A DNA stretch of 64,000 nucleotides, taken from positions 62,001 through 126,000 of the forward strand of contig NZ_LARW01000040.1 in assembly GCF_000971055.1 (NCBI RefSeq). The letters run 5' to 3'. The translations under genes were made by a program, and so were the position numbers. Origin of the DNA: Sphingomonas sp. SRS2. GTDB taxonomy: Bacteria; Pseudomonadota; Alphaproteobacteria; Sphingomonadales; Sphingomonadaceae. Shown here in pieces: positions 1-9,058 of the stretch (positions are counted from its first letter, which is position 1; each line of letters begins with the position of its first letter). The notes under the pieces are model-generated. The model made no database searches. It was given only the letters and a program-made list of their open reading frames with translations, and had not been told where the DNA came from.

Positions 1-522
1 GGGCCGCACACTGTCATAGGCCAGCTTCGCACTGTTACGGATAATGGCCCGCTCAACCGCGTCGAGCAGCACGCCACCATCGCGATCGACCCGCACCGTG
101 AAGACCACCGCGGGCCGGGGACTACCGGGAAGAAGGCTGGCCGCCCCCTCCCCCAGCACCGGCGGATATAGGCCGGCCTTGCCATCGGGGAGGTATTGGG
201 TCGCGCCCCGCCGCCAAGCTTCGACATCGATCCGGTCGCCGTCATCGACGAACCAAGCGACGTCGGCGATGGCATAATGGAGTAGTAAATCCGTACCGCT
301 ACGCTCGATCGCAAAAGCCTGATCGAGGTCGGTCGAACTCGCGGGGTCGAGCGTAACGAAGCGTTGGCTGGTCCGGTCGACATGCTGACGGGGAGCGCGC
401 GCTATCGCAGCGTCAGCCGCGGCAAGCACCTCGGGTGGAAAGCCAGGCGGTACGGCAAAGTCGCGCCGTATTGCCGCGAGTCCGTCCGCCAAGGCACGCG
501 TGGGATCCGCGATAACCTTCAT
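1..522 (-). CDS. RNB-domain exoribonuclease (RNase II/R family), N-terminal part, cut by window edge
   Basis: The open frame runs from an ATG at 522 off the left edge, giving 174 codons. About 50 residues in, it carries the RNB signature TLDPASSTDLDQAF, whose clustered aspartates hold the catalytic Mg2+ in RNase II/R, followed by a typical LLLHYAIADVAWFV strand and an R-GATQYLPDG segment. Family members degrade RNA 3' to 5'. The RNB domain begins almost at once, so the cold-shock/OB domains of full RNase R are missing at the N terminus; this fits the shorter RNB proteins of sphingomonads. A purine-rich AGGAGAG lies about 14 bases upstream. It follows ftsH on the same strand after a hairpin, so it is probably transcribed separately. 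I am sure of the family, not of the exact subtype. Confidence 0.85.
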   Translation of the reverse strand, partial: MKVIADPTRALADGLAAIRRDFAVPPGFPPEVLAAADAAIARAPRQHVDRTSQRFVTLDPASSTDLDQAFAIERSGTDLLLHYAIADVAWFVDDGDRIDVEAWRRGATQYLPDGKAGLYPPVLGEGAASLLPGSPRPAVVFTVRVDRDGGVLLDAVERAIIRNSAKLAYDSVRP

Positions 523-548
523 CGCCGCCGCCAGACTCTCCTCTCATG

Positions 549-587
549 GAAAAGGCCGCCCCAGCACCATGCCGGAACGGCCTTTTC
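549..587 (-). terminator. Rho-independent-type terminator after ftsH
   Basis: A 10-bp perfect stem (GAAAAGGCCG pairing with CGGCCTTTTC) with a 19-base loop sits between the ftsH stop and the ribonuclease start. The stem ends in a T-run on either strand, so it could work in both directions. Its position suggests that it ends the tilS-ftsH transcript. Confidence 0.7.
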
Positions 588-604
588 ATACATATATTCA
601 GGCG

Positions 605-2554
605 TCAGGCCGGCTGTGGATCGCCCCAACCGCCATTGCCGCCCGGCCGCTTGCTCTTCGGAATCGAGGAGCCCCCAGTGTTAAGCGCCGCAGGGGCGCG
701 GCTGTTTCCATCATCCCGGCCGATATCCTCGCCCTTAATGATGCGCTTCGATTCTTCGCCCGACAGCGTCTCATATTCGAGCAGCGCGCTGCCCAGACGG
801 TGAAGCTGGTCAAGATTTTCGGTGAGGACGGCACGCGCGGTGTGCTCGGCCTCCTCGATCAGGCGGCGGACCTCCTGGTCGATCATCTGCGCGGTAGCTT
901 CGGACACGCTCTGGTTGCGCGACACCGAATGGCCCAGGAACACCTCGTCCTGATTGTCGCGATAGCGCAGCCAGCCGAGCTTTTCCGACATGCCATATTC
1001 CATCACCATCGAACGGGCCATGTCGGTGGCCTGCTGGATGTCGTTGGAGGCGCCGGTGTTGAGTTCGTCATTGCCGTAAATGATCTGCTCCGCGATGCGT
1101 CCGCCAAAGCAGAGTGCGAGACGCGCCTTCATCTGCTTCATCGTCATCGAATAGCGGTCACGCTCCGGCAGGTTCCAGGTGACGCCCAGCGCACGGCCGC
1201 GCGGGATGATCGTGACCTTGTGGAGCGGATCGCAACCCGGGACATGGAGCGAAACCAGCGCATGGCCAGCCTCATGATAGGCAGTCGCCTTCTTCTCGTC
1301 CTCGGTCATCACCATGGACTTCCTTTCGGCGCCCATCATGACCTTGTCCTTGGCTTCCTCGAACTCCTTCATCGCGACGAGGCGCTTGCCCTTGCGCGCC
1401 GCAAGGAGGGCGGCCTCGTTGACGAGGTTGGCGAGGTCAGCGCCCGAGAAGCCCGGGGTTCCACGCGCGATAGTGCGTGGATTGACGTCGGGCGCCAACG
1501 GGATCTTCTTCATGTGGACGGCGAGAATCTTGTCCCGGCCCTCGATGTCGGGGCGCGGAACGACGACCTGACGGTCGAAGCGGCCGGGACGCAGCAGCGC
1601 GGGATCGAGCACGTCGGGACGATTGGTCGCCGCAACGATGATGATGCCCTCATTCGCCTCGAAGCCGTCCATTTCGACGAGAAGCTGGTTCAGCGTCTGC
1701 TCGCGCTCATCATTGCCATTGCCGAGCCCGGCGCCGCGATGGCGGCCGACCGCGTCGATTTCGTCGATGAAGACGATGCAGGGCGCATTCTTCTTGGCCT
1801 GCTCGAACATGTCCCGGACACGGCTCGCACCGACGCCGACGAACATCTCGACAAAGTCCGAGCCCGAGATGGTGAAGAAAGGAACATTGGCTTCACCCGC
1901 GATGGCGCGGGCGAGCAGCGTCTTGCCGGTGCCGGGCGACCCAACGAGCAGCGCACCCTTCGGAATCTTGCCGCCAAGACGGGCGAATTTTGTCGGATCC
2001 TTGAGGAAATCGACGATTTCCTGAAGTTCCTCGCGCGCTTCATCGATGCCGGCGACATCGTCGAAGGTGACGCGGCCGTGCTTTTCGGTCAGCATCTTGG
2101 CGCGGGACTTGCCGAAGCCCATCGCTCCCGAGCCGGCATTCTTCTGCATCTGCCGCATCACGAAGAAGGCGATGCCCAGGATCAGCAGGAAGGGGAGCGA
2201 CTGATAGAGCATGATCATCCAGAAACTGGTCTGCTCGGCCGGCTTTGCGCGGAAAGTGACATTTTTCTTGGCGAGTCGCTCGATCAGCGTCGGATCATTC
2301 GGAGCATTGCTGACAAAGGCAGTGCCGTTGGCGAACTTGCCGCTGACGACGCCTTCTCCGATATCCGCCTCACGTACCGTGCCTTCATCGACACGGGCGA
2401 GAAATTCGGAATAGGCGATCTGATCGCCCTGCGCGGTGCGCGACGAGCTCTCGAACATCGACACGAAAACGACCAGCGCGAGGAGAATGCCCATCCAGAT
2501 GGCGAGGCTCTTCATCCAGGGATTGGTCTGTTTCGGTTCTTTATCGTCGTTCAT
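605..2554 (-). CDS. ftsH: ATP-dependent zinc metalloprotease FtsH
   Basis: This is the membrane-anchored AAA+ protease that degrades misassembled membrane proteins and short-lived regulators as a hexamer at the inner membrane. At 649 residues it has the usual length. Two membrane segments lie at about 17-34 and 111-133 around a small periplasmic domain. Walker A GSPGTGKT is at 205-212, Walker B VFIDEID at 261-267, the second region of homology ([18 protein letters not shown]) at about 310-327, and the zinc-protease motif HEAGH at 427-431, so all catalytic elements are intact. The C-terminal tail is Gly/Ser/Pro-rich. The gene lies 67-79 bases behind tilS in a conserved alphaproteobacterial order (cpoB-tilS-ftsH), which suggests co-transcription. 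Confidence 0.98.
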   Translation of the reverse strand: MNDDKEPKQTNPWMKSLAIWMGILLALVVFVSMFESSSRTAQGDQIAYSEFLARVDEGTVREADIGEGVVSGKFANGTAFVSNAPNDPTLIERLAKKNVTFRAKPAEQTSFWMIMLYQSLPFLLILGIAFFVMRQMQKNAGSGAMGFGKSRAKMLTEKHGRVTFDDVAGIDEAREELQEIVDFLKDPTKFARLGGKIPKGALLVGSPGTGKTLLARAIAGEANVPFFTISGSDFVEMFVGVGASRVRDMFEQAKKNAPCIVFIDEIDAVGRHRGAGLGNGNDEREQTLNQLLVEMDGFEANEGIIIVAATNRPDVLDPALLRPGRFDRQVVVPRPDIEGRDKILAVHMKKIPLAPDVNPRTIARGTPGFSGADLANLVNEAALLAARKGKRLVAMKEFEEAKDKVMMGAERKSMVMTEDEKKATAYHEAGHALVSLHVPGCDPLHKVTIIPRGRALGVTWNLPERDRYSMTMKQMKARLALCFGGRIAEQIIYGNDELNTGASNDIQQATDMARSMVMEYGMSEKLGWLRYRDNQDEVFLGHSVSRNQSVSEATAQMIDQEVRRLIEEAEHTARAVLTENLDQLHRLGSALLEYETLSGEESKRIIKGEDIGRDDGNSRAPAALNTGGSSIPKSKRPGGNGGWGDPQPA

Positions 2555-2633
2555 GCGTCGGTTCCGCCTTTCGGGGCCAAGATAGGCATCGGCCGATTAA
2601 TAACAATGGAACAGACCCGTCCACTCCGCGATT

Positions 2634-3566
2634 TCACCGCCGCGGGGGCGCTTTTTCGATCAGGATGCGTCGTCCGGGCGACAATTTGAGGTCACCCACG
2701 CTCGCTATCAGTCCCGCCTCGAGCCGCGCCATTGCGATTTCCAGGGTGGGACCATCCACATGCGAATCACTCTCACTGATCAGCCTGGCCAATATCCTTC
2801 GGCGAACCTCACGCGGCAAGTCCTCAAGATCGGCAAGAACAGGACCATCGTCCAGACGTTCGACCCTGGAGCGGATCGCCTCTTCTACGATCCATTCAAA
2901 TGCGGCATCGGCCTCGGCAAGATAGGTAGCGGAAGCGGCCATGCGCCGCACGTCGACAGCCTCGCGCGCCGATGCGAGCAACGCCCTGGCGCGGGTCCGA
3001 TCGTAACGAGAATCGACGTTGCTGGGATCGTCGACCGTTTCGACGTCGGCGACTATCGCCGCGAGTTCGGTCCTCCGCCAGCCGAGCAGTGGCCGGATCA
3101 ACCGCACCCCGCCCAGGTCGCGGCTTTCCCGGATACCCGCCAAGCCCGACAGCCCTGCCCCGCGCCCGAGGCGCATCAACAGGGTTTCGGCCTGATCGTC
3201 GGCGTGATGCGCGGTGGCCAGCGCGGGCAGCCCCTGATCGCGGCACCAGGCGGCCAGTGCCTCGTAGCGTGCGCGACGCGCGGCGGCCTGGATGCTGGCC
3301 TCCCTCGGCACGTCGATCGTCAGCGTCCTGTGCGGAACGCCCAGCACCGAGCAGGCGCGCGCCACCAGATCGGCTTCGGCTTCGGCTGCCGCACGCAGGC
3401 CATGATCGACCGTCGCGGCCTCGACCCTGCCTGGCATCGCCGCGGCGGCCAGATGGAGCAGCGCCATGCTGTCGGGACCACCCGAGACGGCCAGGCCGAG
3501 CCGATCTTCGGACAGTCGGGCGATGTCAGCCCTGAAGCGGTCGAGCGCATCTTCGGAGATCGTCAC
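2634..3566 (-). CDS. tilS: tRNA(Ile)-lysidine synthase TilS
   Basis: TilS puts lysidine on the wobble C of tRNA-Ile(CAU), switching it from reading AUG to AUA; it is essential. The N-type ATP-pyrophosphatase PP-loop SGGPDS lies about 30 residues from the start, followed by the DHGLR and ATAHHADDQAETLLMRLGRG segments of the TilS core. At about 310 residues it lacks most of the C-terminal domains of the E. coli enzyme, as is usual in alphaproteobacteria. I prefer the GTG at 3566, which has GAGG five bases upstream. The in-frame ATG at 3584 lies inside a dispersed repeat and has no ribosome site. Confidence 0.93.
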   Translation of the reverse strand: MTISEDALDRFRADIARLSEDRLGLAVSGGPDSMALLHLAAAAMPGRVEAATVDHGLRAAAEAEADLVARACSVLGVPHRTLTIDVPREASIQAAARRARYEALAAWCRDQGLPALATAHHADDQAETLLMRLGRGAGLSGLAGIRESRDLGGVRLIRPLLGWRRTELAAIVADVETVDDPSNVDSRYDRTRARALLASAREAVDVRRMAASATYLAEADAAFEWIVEEAIRSRVERLDDGPVLADLEDLPREVRRRILARLISESDSHVDGPTLEIAMARLEAGLIASVGDLKLSPGRRILIEKAPPRR

Positions 3567-3579
3567 GATCCCCTCACAC

Positions 3580-3674
3580 GTCATTCCAGCGAAGGCTGGA
3601 ATCCATGTCTTTCACATCTCGCGATGATGCCGGACAGGTGAGAGCGGTGGGGCCCAGCCTTCGCTGGGATGACG
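3580..3674. repeat. REP-like inverted doublet (dispersed palindromic repeat)
   Basis: Two near-identical copies of a roughly 24-base palindromic unit (core CCAGCGAAGGCTGG) lie head to head: one at about 3580-3604 on the plus strand and its inverted copy at about 3650-3674. The 45 bases between them show no gene. Such paired, hairpin-forming units are typical extragenic repeats (REPIN/BIME-like). I see no other copy in this window. The left arm overlaps the upstream possible start of tilS. Confidence 0.7.
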
Positions 3675-3709
3675 AGAGGAAGCAGAGCCGGTTGAGACCC
3701 GGCCCACCC

Positions 3710-4618
3710 TCATTTGCACTTGGCATCGGCCTTTCCCCTGGTGACGAGGTCGGCGAGGCCGCCCGTGACCTTGTCGGGGTATTTGGCGAGCAGCACTTCA
3801 TAGGCCTGACACGCCTTGTCGGGCAGTGGCGGTTTCCGCTTCATCAGCGCTTGCGCCATATAGACATAGCTGTGCGGCGCACGTTCGCCGGCTTCGTCCT
3901 TGGTATTGTCGAACAGCTCGCGGATCGCCTCATTATACTGGCCGTTGTCCAGATAAGCGCGGCCGGCGAGGTTGCGGGCGTAGCTGGCATATTTATTCTT
4001 GGGATATTTGGCCGCCATCGCCTTCAGCGCGGCGACTGCCTCAGGATATTTCTTCTGCTCCCAAAGGGCATAGCCCGCCAAATAGGCATCCTTGCCCGGA
4101 TCGCCGCTCGGCGTCACCGCTGCGGCCGAACCGGGCGTGGGAGCCGCAGCAACCGTCCCGGCGGTCGGGCCCTTGGGTGCGGGGGGAACGACATAGGGCA
4201 GATTTGCGCCAGCCGGCGCTCCACCGGCGACAGGCGCCGCCTTGCCCTCCAACACGTTCAACCGGAACTCGGCGTCGCCCTTCATCTTGGCAAACTGGTC
4301 CTCAAGCTTGCGCAGATTGAAGCTGTTCTGCTCGACTTGGCCGGTCATCGCCGCAAGCGCCTTTTCCAGCGCATCGACCCGGCGCGACAGATCGGCCACG
4401 GGCGTGTCGGCGGGAACGCCGGCCGCAACGGCCGGCGCGACCTGCGGCTTGATCTCGGGCTCGAAAAATTGCTGCGCCCCGCCGGGGAAAACCTTGCGCT
4501 GGACGGCCTTCATTTCCTTCTCCAGCTTACCTACGCGGCCTTCGATCGGCAGATCCTGCTGAGCGAGCGCGGGGGCGGCGGCGGAAAGAAGCAGGAGGGC
4601 GATGATCGCCGTCTTCAT
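3710..4618 (-). CDS. cpoB: Tol-Pal system protein CpoB/YbgF
   Basis: This periplasmic protein couples the Tol-Pal complex to cell-wall synthesis during division. It has 302 residues. A signal peptide ends at about residue 20 (ALLLLSAAAPALAQQ), followed by a coiled-coil segment that trimerises in YbgF, a Pro/Ala-rich linker, and three TPR-like repeats from about residue 175 (DAYLAGYALWEQKKYPEAVAAL and following). The layout is the standard one. The gene lies 56 bases behind rodZ and ahead of tilS-ftsH. tolB and pal are not in the window. Confidence 0.93.
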   Translation of the reverse strand: MKTAIIALLLLSAAAPALAQQDLPIEGRVGKLEKEMKAVQRKVFPGGAQQFFEPEIKPQVAPAVAAGVPADTPVADLSRRVDALEKALAAMTGQVEQNSFNLRKLEDQFAKMKGDAEFRLNVLEGKAAPVAGGAPAGANLPYVVPPAPKGPTAGTVAAAPTPGSAAAVTPSGDPGKDAYLAGYALWEQKKYPEAVAALKAMAAKYPKNKYASYARNLAGRAYLDNGQYNEAIRELFDNTKDEAGERAPHSYVYMAQALMKRKPPLPDKACQAYEVLLAKYPDKVTGGLADLVTRGKADAKCK

Positions 4619-4673
4619 GATATTATATCCTCGAGAGATCGTTCGCTGCGATAGTGCCGCGTGGTGGCCAAAA

Positions 4674-5600
4674 TCAAGGCTGCGGACGCTGGCCGGAGTC
4701 GCTTATCGGCCCAGCCGAGCCGGAACCGGCGGCGGACACCAGCGGATCAGTGGCATTGCCGGCAGTGGTGGTAAGGCCGGGCGGCAGCGTAGCCGCCATT
4801 GCAATCGCGACCAGTGCATCGCGCTTGAGGCTGTAGGCGCGCACCACTCGATCAGGCTCCCCAACCGGCGGCAACGCCGTATCGCCGATCAGGACTTTCA
4901 TCACCTGCGGCCTGCCGGTGCGCAGGACCGGATCGACCGCCGTATCGGGTACAGTAAAGCTCTGACCGGCGGAAAGCACGTCCATCATATAGGTCTGGCT
5001 GCCGTCGGCTTCGGAGACCTTGATCCACACATCCTCGCTCGCCGCGATGCTGATCGGACCGCTGGGCGCGACAGGAGCGGCAGGTGCGGCAGGTGCAGCC
5101 GTAACGGCGGCGGGCGGCGGCGCCGGGCGGGCCGCCACCGGCCGAGCATCGGGCACGGTATCGGCGGCGAGCTTGGCGAGATCGCTATTGTCGCCTTCAA
5201 AGCGGAGTAGCAGATAGCCCATGCCGAGCAGCAGCGCGACACCGAGCGCGATCATTGCCAGCAGCCGCGAGGGCACGCGTGACGGGTCGACCGGCTCATA
5301 AGCTTCGGGTTCGAAATAGGCGCGGCGCTCTTCGCCCACCTGATCCCGGAAGGCACGCGACAGCGCCTGTCCATCGAGGCCCAAGATATTGGCGTAGCTT
5401 TTTACGAAGCCCGCCGAATAAGGAATTGCCGGCAATCCGGCATGCTTGCCGGTCTCGATCGCTTCGAGGTGCCGCAGCGGAATGCGGCTGCGGGCCGCGA
5501 TATCGCTGAGCTCCAGCTTCTGGCGCGCGCGCTCGGCGGCCAGTTGCTCCCCGACCAAAGCGGGAAACATGCCCCGATTGTCATCCGCGCCATCAACCAT
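4674..5600 (-). CDS. rodZ: RodZ-like helix-turn-helix membrane protein
   Basis: The protein has 308 residues: an N-terminal Xre-type HTH (about 15-80, with LSDIAARSRIPLRHLEAIE), one membrane helix (about 112-130, LAMIALGVALLLGMGYLLL), a Pro/Ala linker and a C-terminal beta domain (DUF4115 type, with EDVWIKVSEADGSQ). This is the architecture of RodZ, which links MreB to the elongasome. The start at 5600 is set by GGAGAG seven bases upstream; the frame stays open to 5747, but that extension is low-complexity and has no ribosome site. Cytoskeletal function is inferred from architecture; divergent sphingomonad homologues are often annotated only as HTH proteins. Confidence 0.85.
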   Translation of the reverse strand: MVDGADDNRGMFPALVGEQLAAERARQKLELSDIAARSRIPLRHLEAIETGKHAGLPAIPYSAGFVKSYANILGLDGQALSRAFRDQVGEERRAYFEPEAYEPVDPSRVPSRLLAMIALGVALLLGMGYLLLRFEGDNSDLAKLAADTVPDARPVAARPAPPPAAVTAAPAAPAAPVAPSGPISIAASEDVWIKVSEADGSQTYMMDVLSAGQSFTVPDTAVDPVLRTGRPQVMKVLIGDTALPPVGEPDRVVRAYSLKRDALVAIAMAATLPPGLTTTAGNATDPLVSAAGSGSAGPISDSGQRPQP

Positions 5601-5713
5601 TGCGCTCTCCTTCACGCCCCCGCACGGAAGAGGCAAGCAACCAATTGAAGATTGGCCTGCATCTCCGCCATCGGCGTAACCGTCCCCCTGACCGACACGG
5701 TCTGCCGCGCATT

Positions 5714-7993
5714 TTAGGTGATCGCAACCCCATTGCTCTCGGCCCATGCCGTAAGATCTTTACGGAGGCTGCGTGCCGGGCGCGCGAGGAAGTCGCCCAT
5801 CTTTGCGCGCAGCGCCGCCGCATCGAGCGAACGGATCATCGCCTTAACCGGCCCGATCGCCGCCGGCGTGATCGAAAGACGATCGATCCCGAGGCCGATA
5901 AGCGCCATCGCTTCCAGCGATCGGCCGCCCATTTCACCGCACACCCCGATCGGCACATTTGCGGCGCGCGTCTCCCGCGCGACCCGGCCGATGAAGCGCA
6001 ATATCGCCGGACTCAGCCAGTCATAGCGCTCGGCCAGCTTGGGATTGGCGCGATCGGCCGCGAACAGAAACTGCGTGAGGTCGTTGGTGCCGATCGACAG
6101 GAAGTCGAGTTTGGGCAGGATCATGTCGAGGCTCTCGGCAAGCGCCGGAACCTCGAGCATCGTCCCGTAACGAATCAGGTTCGGCAGCGGGCGATGCCGC
6201 CCATGCACCCATTTGCGCTGCGCCTCGAACAACGCCACCGCCTCGTCATACTCCCAGGGTTCCGACACCATCGGGAACATGACGCTGAGCGTCCGCCCCG
6301 CCGCCGCTTCGATCAGCGCGCGTGCCTGCACCTTCATTAGTGCATCGCGTTCCAGCGCGAGCCGGATCGCGCGCCAGCCGAGTGCGGGATTTTCCTCATC
6401 GGCGTGATCGGCCTTGTTCATATAGGGCAGCGCCTTGTCGCCGCCGATATCGACCGTGCGAAAAATCACCGGGCGATCGCCGGCGGCGTCGAGCACTTCC
6501 TTGTAGAGCCGCTGCTGGCGCTCGCGCTGTGGCAGGGTTGCAGAGACGAGGAATTGGAACTCGGTGCGGAACAACCCCACGCCATCGGCCCCGGTAACAT
6601 CCAGCGCGGCCATGTCGTCGCGCAGGCCCGCGTTGATCATCAGCTCGATCCGCAGCCCGTCGGTCGTCTGCGCGGGCAGATCGCGCATCGCGGCGAACTC
6701 GGCCCGGCGCTTCTGGCCGACGACCATCCTCGCCTCGAACGCTTCTTCCATCGTCGCGTTCGGCCGAACGACGACCGATCCGGTCGTTCCATCGAGCAGC
6801 AGCGCATCGCCATCGCTGATCGTCCGGCGGACATCCTTGACGCGGCCCAGCACCGGAACCCCCATGGCGCGGGCGACGATGGTGACATGGGCGGTCAGCG
6901 AACCCTCTTCCAGCACCACGCCCTTGAGGCGGCGGCGATCATATTCGAGCAGTTCGGCGGGGCCGAGATTGCGGGCGATCAGGATCGAATTGCCACGCAG
7001 TCCAAGTTGCGCCGCCGTGCCAAGTTGCCCGGAGACGATACGAAGCAGGCGATTGGAGAGATCTTCCAGATCGTGCATCCGGTCGGCGAGCAACGGATCG
7101 GAAATCTCGCGCATACGCATGCGGGTGCGTTGCTGCACGCGTTCGATCGCGGCCTCGGCGGTCAGGCCGCTGTCGATCGCTTCATTGATCCGCCGGATCC
7201 AGCCTTCATCATACGCGAACATCTTGTACATCGCGAGGACGTCCTGATGCTCGCCCGCCGCACCGAAATCGGCCTCGCGGGTCATGCGTTCGATCTGATC
7301 GCGCATTTTGGCGAATGCCGATATGACGCGATGCCGCTCGACCTCGATATCCTCGGCAACGGTATGCTCGATCTCGATGCGCGGCTGGTGATAGACCGCC
7401 TTGCCCCGTGCCATGCCCTCCACGAGCTTGAGACCCGGCAGACGGACCGGACTGGTGTCGCGAGCGCCCTGCGCGCCGGGACCGCTTTCGTCGATCAGCC
7501 CGGCGCCCGCGATCAGTTCGGCTAGCACCATGGCGACGGTCTGCAGCGCCTCGATCTCGACATCATCGAACTTGCGCTGTTCGCGATGCTGCACGGCGAG
7601 CACACCGACCGCCTTCTCGCGGCGCACGATCGGCACGCCTGCAAAGCTGTGGAACAGTTCTTCGCCCGTCTCCGGCTTGTACGCGAAATCGGGATGGCTG
7701 GTTGCCTCGTCAAGATTGAGCGTCTCGACATTATCGGCAATAGTTCCGACCAGCCCTTCGCCGAGCCCCAATTTGGTGACATGGACGGCGGCCTGTTTGA
7801 GGCCCCGGGTCGCGAACAGTTCGAGCACGCCGTCGCGCAGCAGGTAGATCGAGCACACTTCGGTGCCGAGCGCCTCGCCAATGATCTGGACAACCTGATT
7901 GAGCTTGGTCTGGGCAGCCGACCGCGACGCCATCACATCGTGGAGACGCGTCAGAATCTCGCGCGCAGCGGATGTTGCGGTCAGTGGTGCCAT
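5714..7993 (-). CDS. ptsP: PTS-Ntr enzyme I, phosphoenolpyruvate-protein phosphotransferase PtsP
   Basis: PtsP starts the nitrogen-related phosphotransferase cascade by moving phosphate from PEP to NPr. The 759 residues show an N-terminal GAF domain (about 15-165), the phosphohistidine swivel domain with active His at about 369 (GSLTAHVTIVARAMGVPVLG), and a C-terminal PEP-binding TIM barrel with SIGTNDLTQFLFAADRANP and the catalytic VCGEMGG cysteine. The ATG at 7993 was chosen over an adjacent GTG at 7996. The gene lies between a flavoprotein gene and rodZ on the same strand. Its partners NPr and EIIA-Ntr are not in the window. Confidence 0.96.
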   Translation of the reverse strand: MAPLTATSAAREILTRLHDVMASRSAAQTKLNQVVQIIGEALGTEVCSIYLLRDGVLELFATRGLKQAAVHVTKLGLGEGLVGTIADNVETLNLDEATSHPDFAYKPETGEELFHSFAGVPIVRREKAVGVLAVQHREQRKFDDVEIEALQTVAMVLAELIAGAGLIDESGPGAQGARDTSPVRLPGLKLVEGMARGKAVYHQPRIEIEHTVAEDIEVERHRVISAFAKMRDQIERMTREADFGAAGEHQDVLAMYKMFAYDEGWIRRINEAIDSGLTAEAAIERVQQRTRMRMREISDPLLADRMHDLEDLSNRLLRIVSGQLGTAAQLGLRGNSILIARNLGPAELLEYDRRRLKGVVLEEGSLTAHVTIVARAMGVPVLGRVKDVRRTISDGDALLLDGTTGSVVVRPNATMEEAFEARMVVGQKRRAEFAAMRDLPAQTTDGLRIELMINAGLRDDMAALDVTGADGVGLFRTEFQFLVSATLPQRERQQRLYKEVLDAAGDRPVIFRTVDIGGDKALPYMNKADHADEENPALGWRAIRLALERDALMKVQARALIEAAAGRTLSVMFPMVSEPWEYDEAVALFEAQRKWVHGRHRPLPNLIRYGTMLEVPALAESLDMILPKLDFLSIGTNDLTQFLFAADRANPKLAERYDWLSPAILRFIGRVARETRAANVPIGVCGEMGGRSLEAMALIGLGIDRLSITPAAIGPVKAMIRSLDAAALRAKMGDFLARPARSLRKDLTAWAESNGVAIT

Positions 7994-8022
7994 CACAGGT
8001 CCGCTAACAGAAAGCGTGGCGG

Positions 8023-8040
8023 GATTCCAATGATGGAATC
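8023..8040 (-). terminator. Small hairpin behind the flavoprotein gene
   Basis: A perfect 7-bp stem (GATTCCA/TGGAATC, 4-base loop) starts two bases beyond the stop of the gene at 8042 and 30 bases before ptsP. It has no T-run, so it may only slow transcription or protect a 3' end. Confidence 0.4.
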
Positions 8041-8041
8041 T

Positions 8042-9058
8042 TCAGGCGGCGCGGCGATCCAGGGCGATGGCCGCCTCGCCCGTCAGCGTCGCGACGATAT
8101 CGGCCAACGGCTCTTCCTTCGTCACCATGCCGACCGACTGGCCCGCCATAACCGATCCGTTCTCGACGTCGCCATCGATGACCGCGCGGCGCAGTGCGCC
8201 AGCCCAATAACGCTCGATCTGAAGCTGGGCTTCGAGCATCTCTACCTTGCCCTCATCGAGCAGCTGCGCGACTTCGCGTTGCTTGGCGGTGAACAGTTCG
8301 CTCGACGAATTCTTGAGCGCGCGCACCGGAATAACCGGCAATCGGGGGTCGATCTGCACGCTGGCGACCGCGTCGCGCGCGGAGGCGCGGATGAACGCCT
8401 TCTTGAAATTGGGGTGCGCGATACATTCGGTGGCGCAGACGAAACGGGTGCCGAGCTGGACCCCCGCCGCGCCCATCTCGAGATAGCCGGCAATCGCTTC
8501 GCCGCGCCCGATACCGCCCGCGACGAAGACCGGAAGCTGTTCAGCAATGGTCGGCAGCATCTCCTGCGCCAGCACCGATGTGGAGACCGGGCCGATATGG
8601 CCACCGGCTTCCATGCCCTCGATCACCAGCGCATCCACACCAGAACGGATCAATTTCTTGGCGAGGGCCAGCGCGGGGGCGAAGCAGATCACCTTCGCGC
8701 CCGAGGCCTTGATCTTCTCGATCGCGCCGCCGGGCGGCAGGCCGCCGGCGAGGACGACATGCCCGACCTGATGCTTCGCGCAAATGTCGATCAGCGCATC
8801 GAGATCGGGATGCATCGTGATCAGGTTGACGCCGAACGGCTTCGCAGTAAGCGCCTTGGTGCCTTCGATCTCGGCATCGAGCAGTTCGGGCGTCATTGCC
8901 CCGCAGGCAATGACGCCGAAGATGCCGGCATTGGACATCGCCGCCACAAGATGGCGCTCCGATACCCAGCTCATCGCGCCGGCCAAAATCGCTTGCTCAC
9001 TGCCGAGAAAAGCAGCGCCGCGCGCCATCAATCCGGTGAGGCGCGCCTGGCCGCTCAA
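8042..9058 (-). CDS. Nitronate monooxygenase / NAD(P)H-dependent flavin oxidoreductase
   Basis: This 338-residue FMN-dependent TIM-barrel protein belongs to the 2-nitropropane dioxygenase (NMO/FabK-like) family. Family marks are the N-terminal ILAGAMSWVSERHLVAAMSNAGIFGVIA, the EGMEAGGHIGP segment with the catalytic-site glycines and His, and AGGIGRGEAIAGYLEMGAAGVQLGTRF for FMN phosphate binding. Family members oxidise nitronates or act as enoyl-ACP reductases, and the sequence does not tell which. The ATG overlaps the lysC stop (ATGA), so translation is probably coupled to lysC; a metabolic link between the two is not obvious. Confidence 0.9.
   Translation of the reverse strand: MSGQARLTGLMARGAAFLGSEQAILAGAMSWVSERHLVAAMSNAGIFGVIACGAMTPELLDAEIEGTKALTAKPFGVNLITMHPDLDALIDICAKHQVGHVVLAGGLPPGGAIEKIKASGAKVICFAPALALAKKLIRSGVDALVIEGMEAGGHIGPVSTSVLAQEMLPTIAEQLPVFVAGGIGRGEAIAGYLEMGAAGVQLGTRFVCATECIAHPNFKKAFIRASARDAVASVQIDPRLPVIPVRALKNSSSELFTAKQREVAQLLDEGKVEMLEAQLQIERYWAGALRRAVIDGDVENGSVMAGQSVGMVTKEEPLADIVATLTGEAAIALDRRAA

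Noticed and set aside
500-2689. Long plus-strand open frame of 729 codons opposite ftsH
   Set aside because: It is the antisense of a certain gene in GC-rich DNA; its product has no motif and no ribosome site. The same applies to the long antisense frames at 16532-17875, 19617-21179 and 41660-42868.
5601-5747. Possible N-terminal extension of the RodZ-like protein
   Set aside because: Low-complexity sequence, no ribosome site, and the HTH begins after the ATG at 5600, which has a clear GGAGAG.
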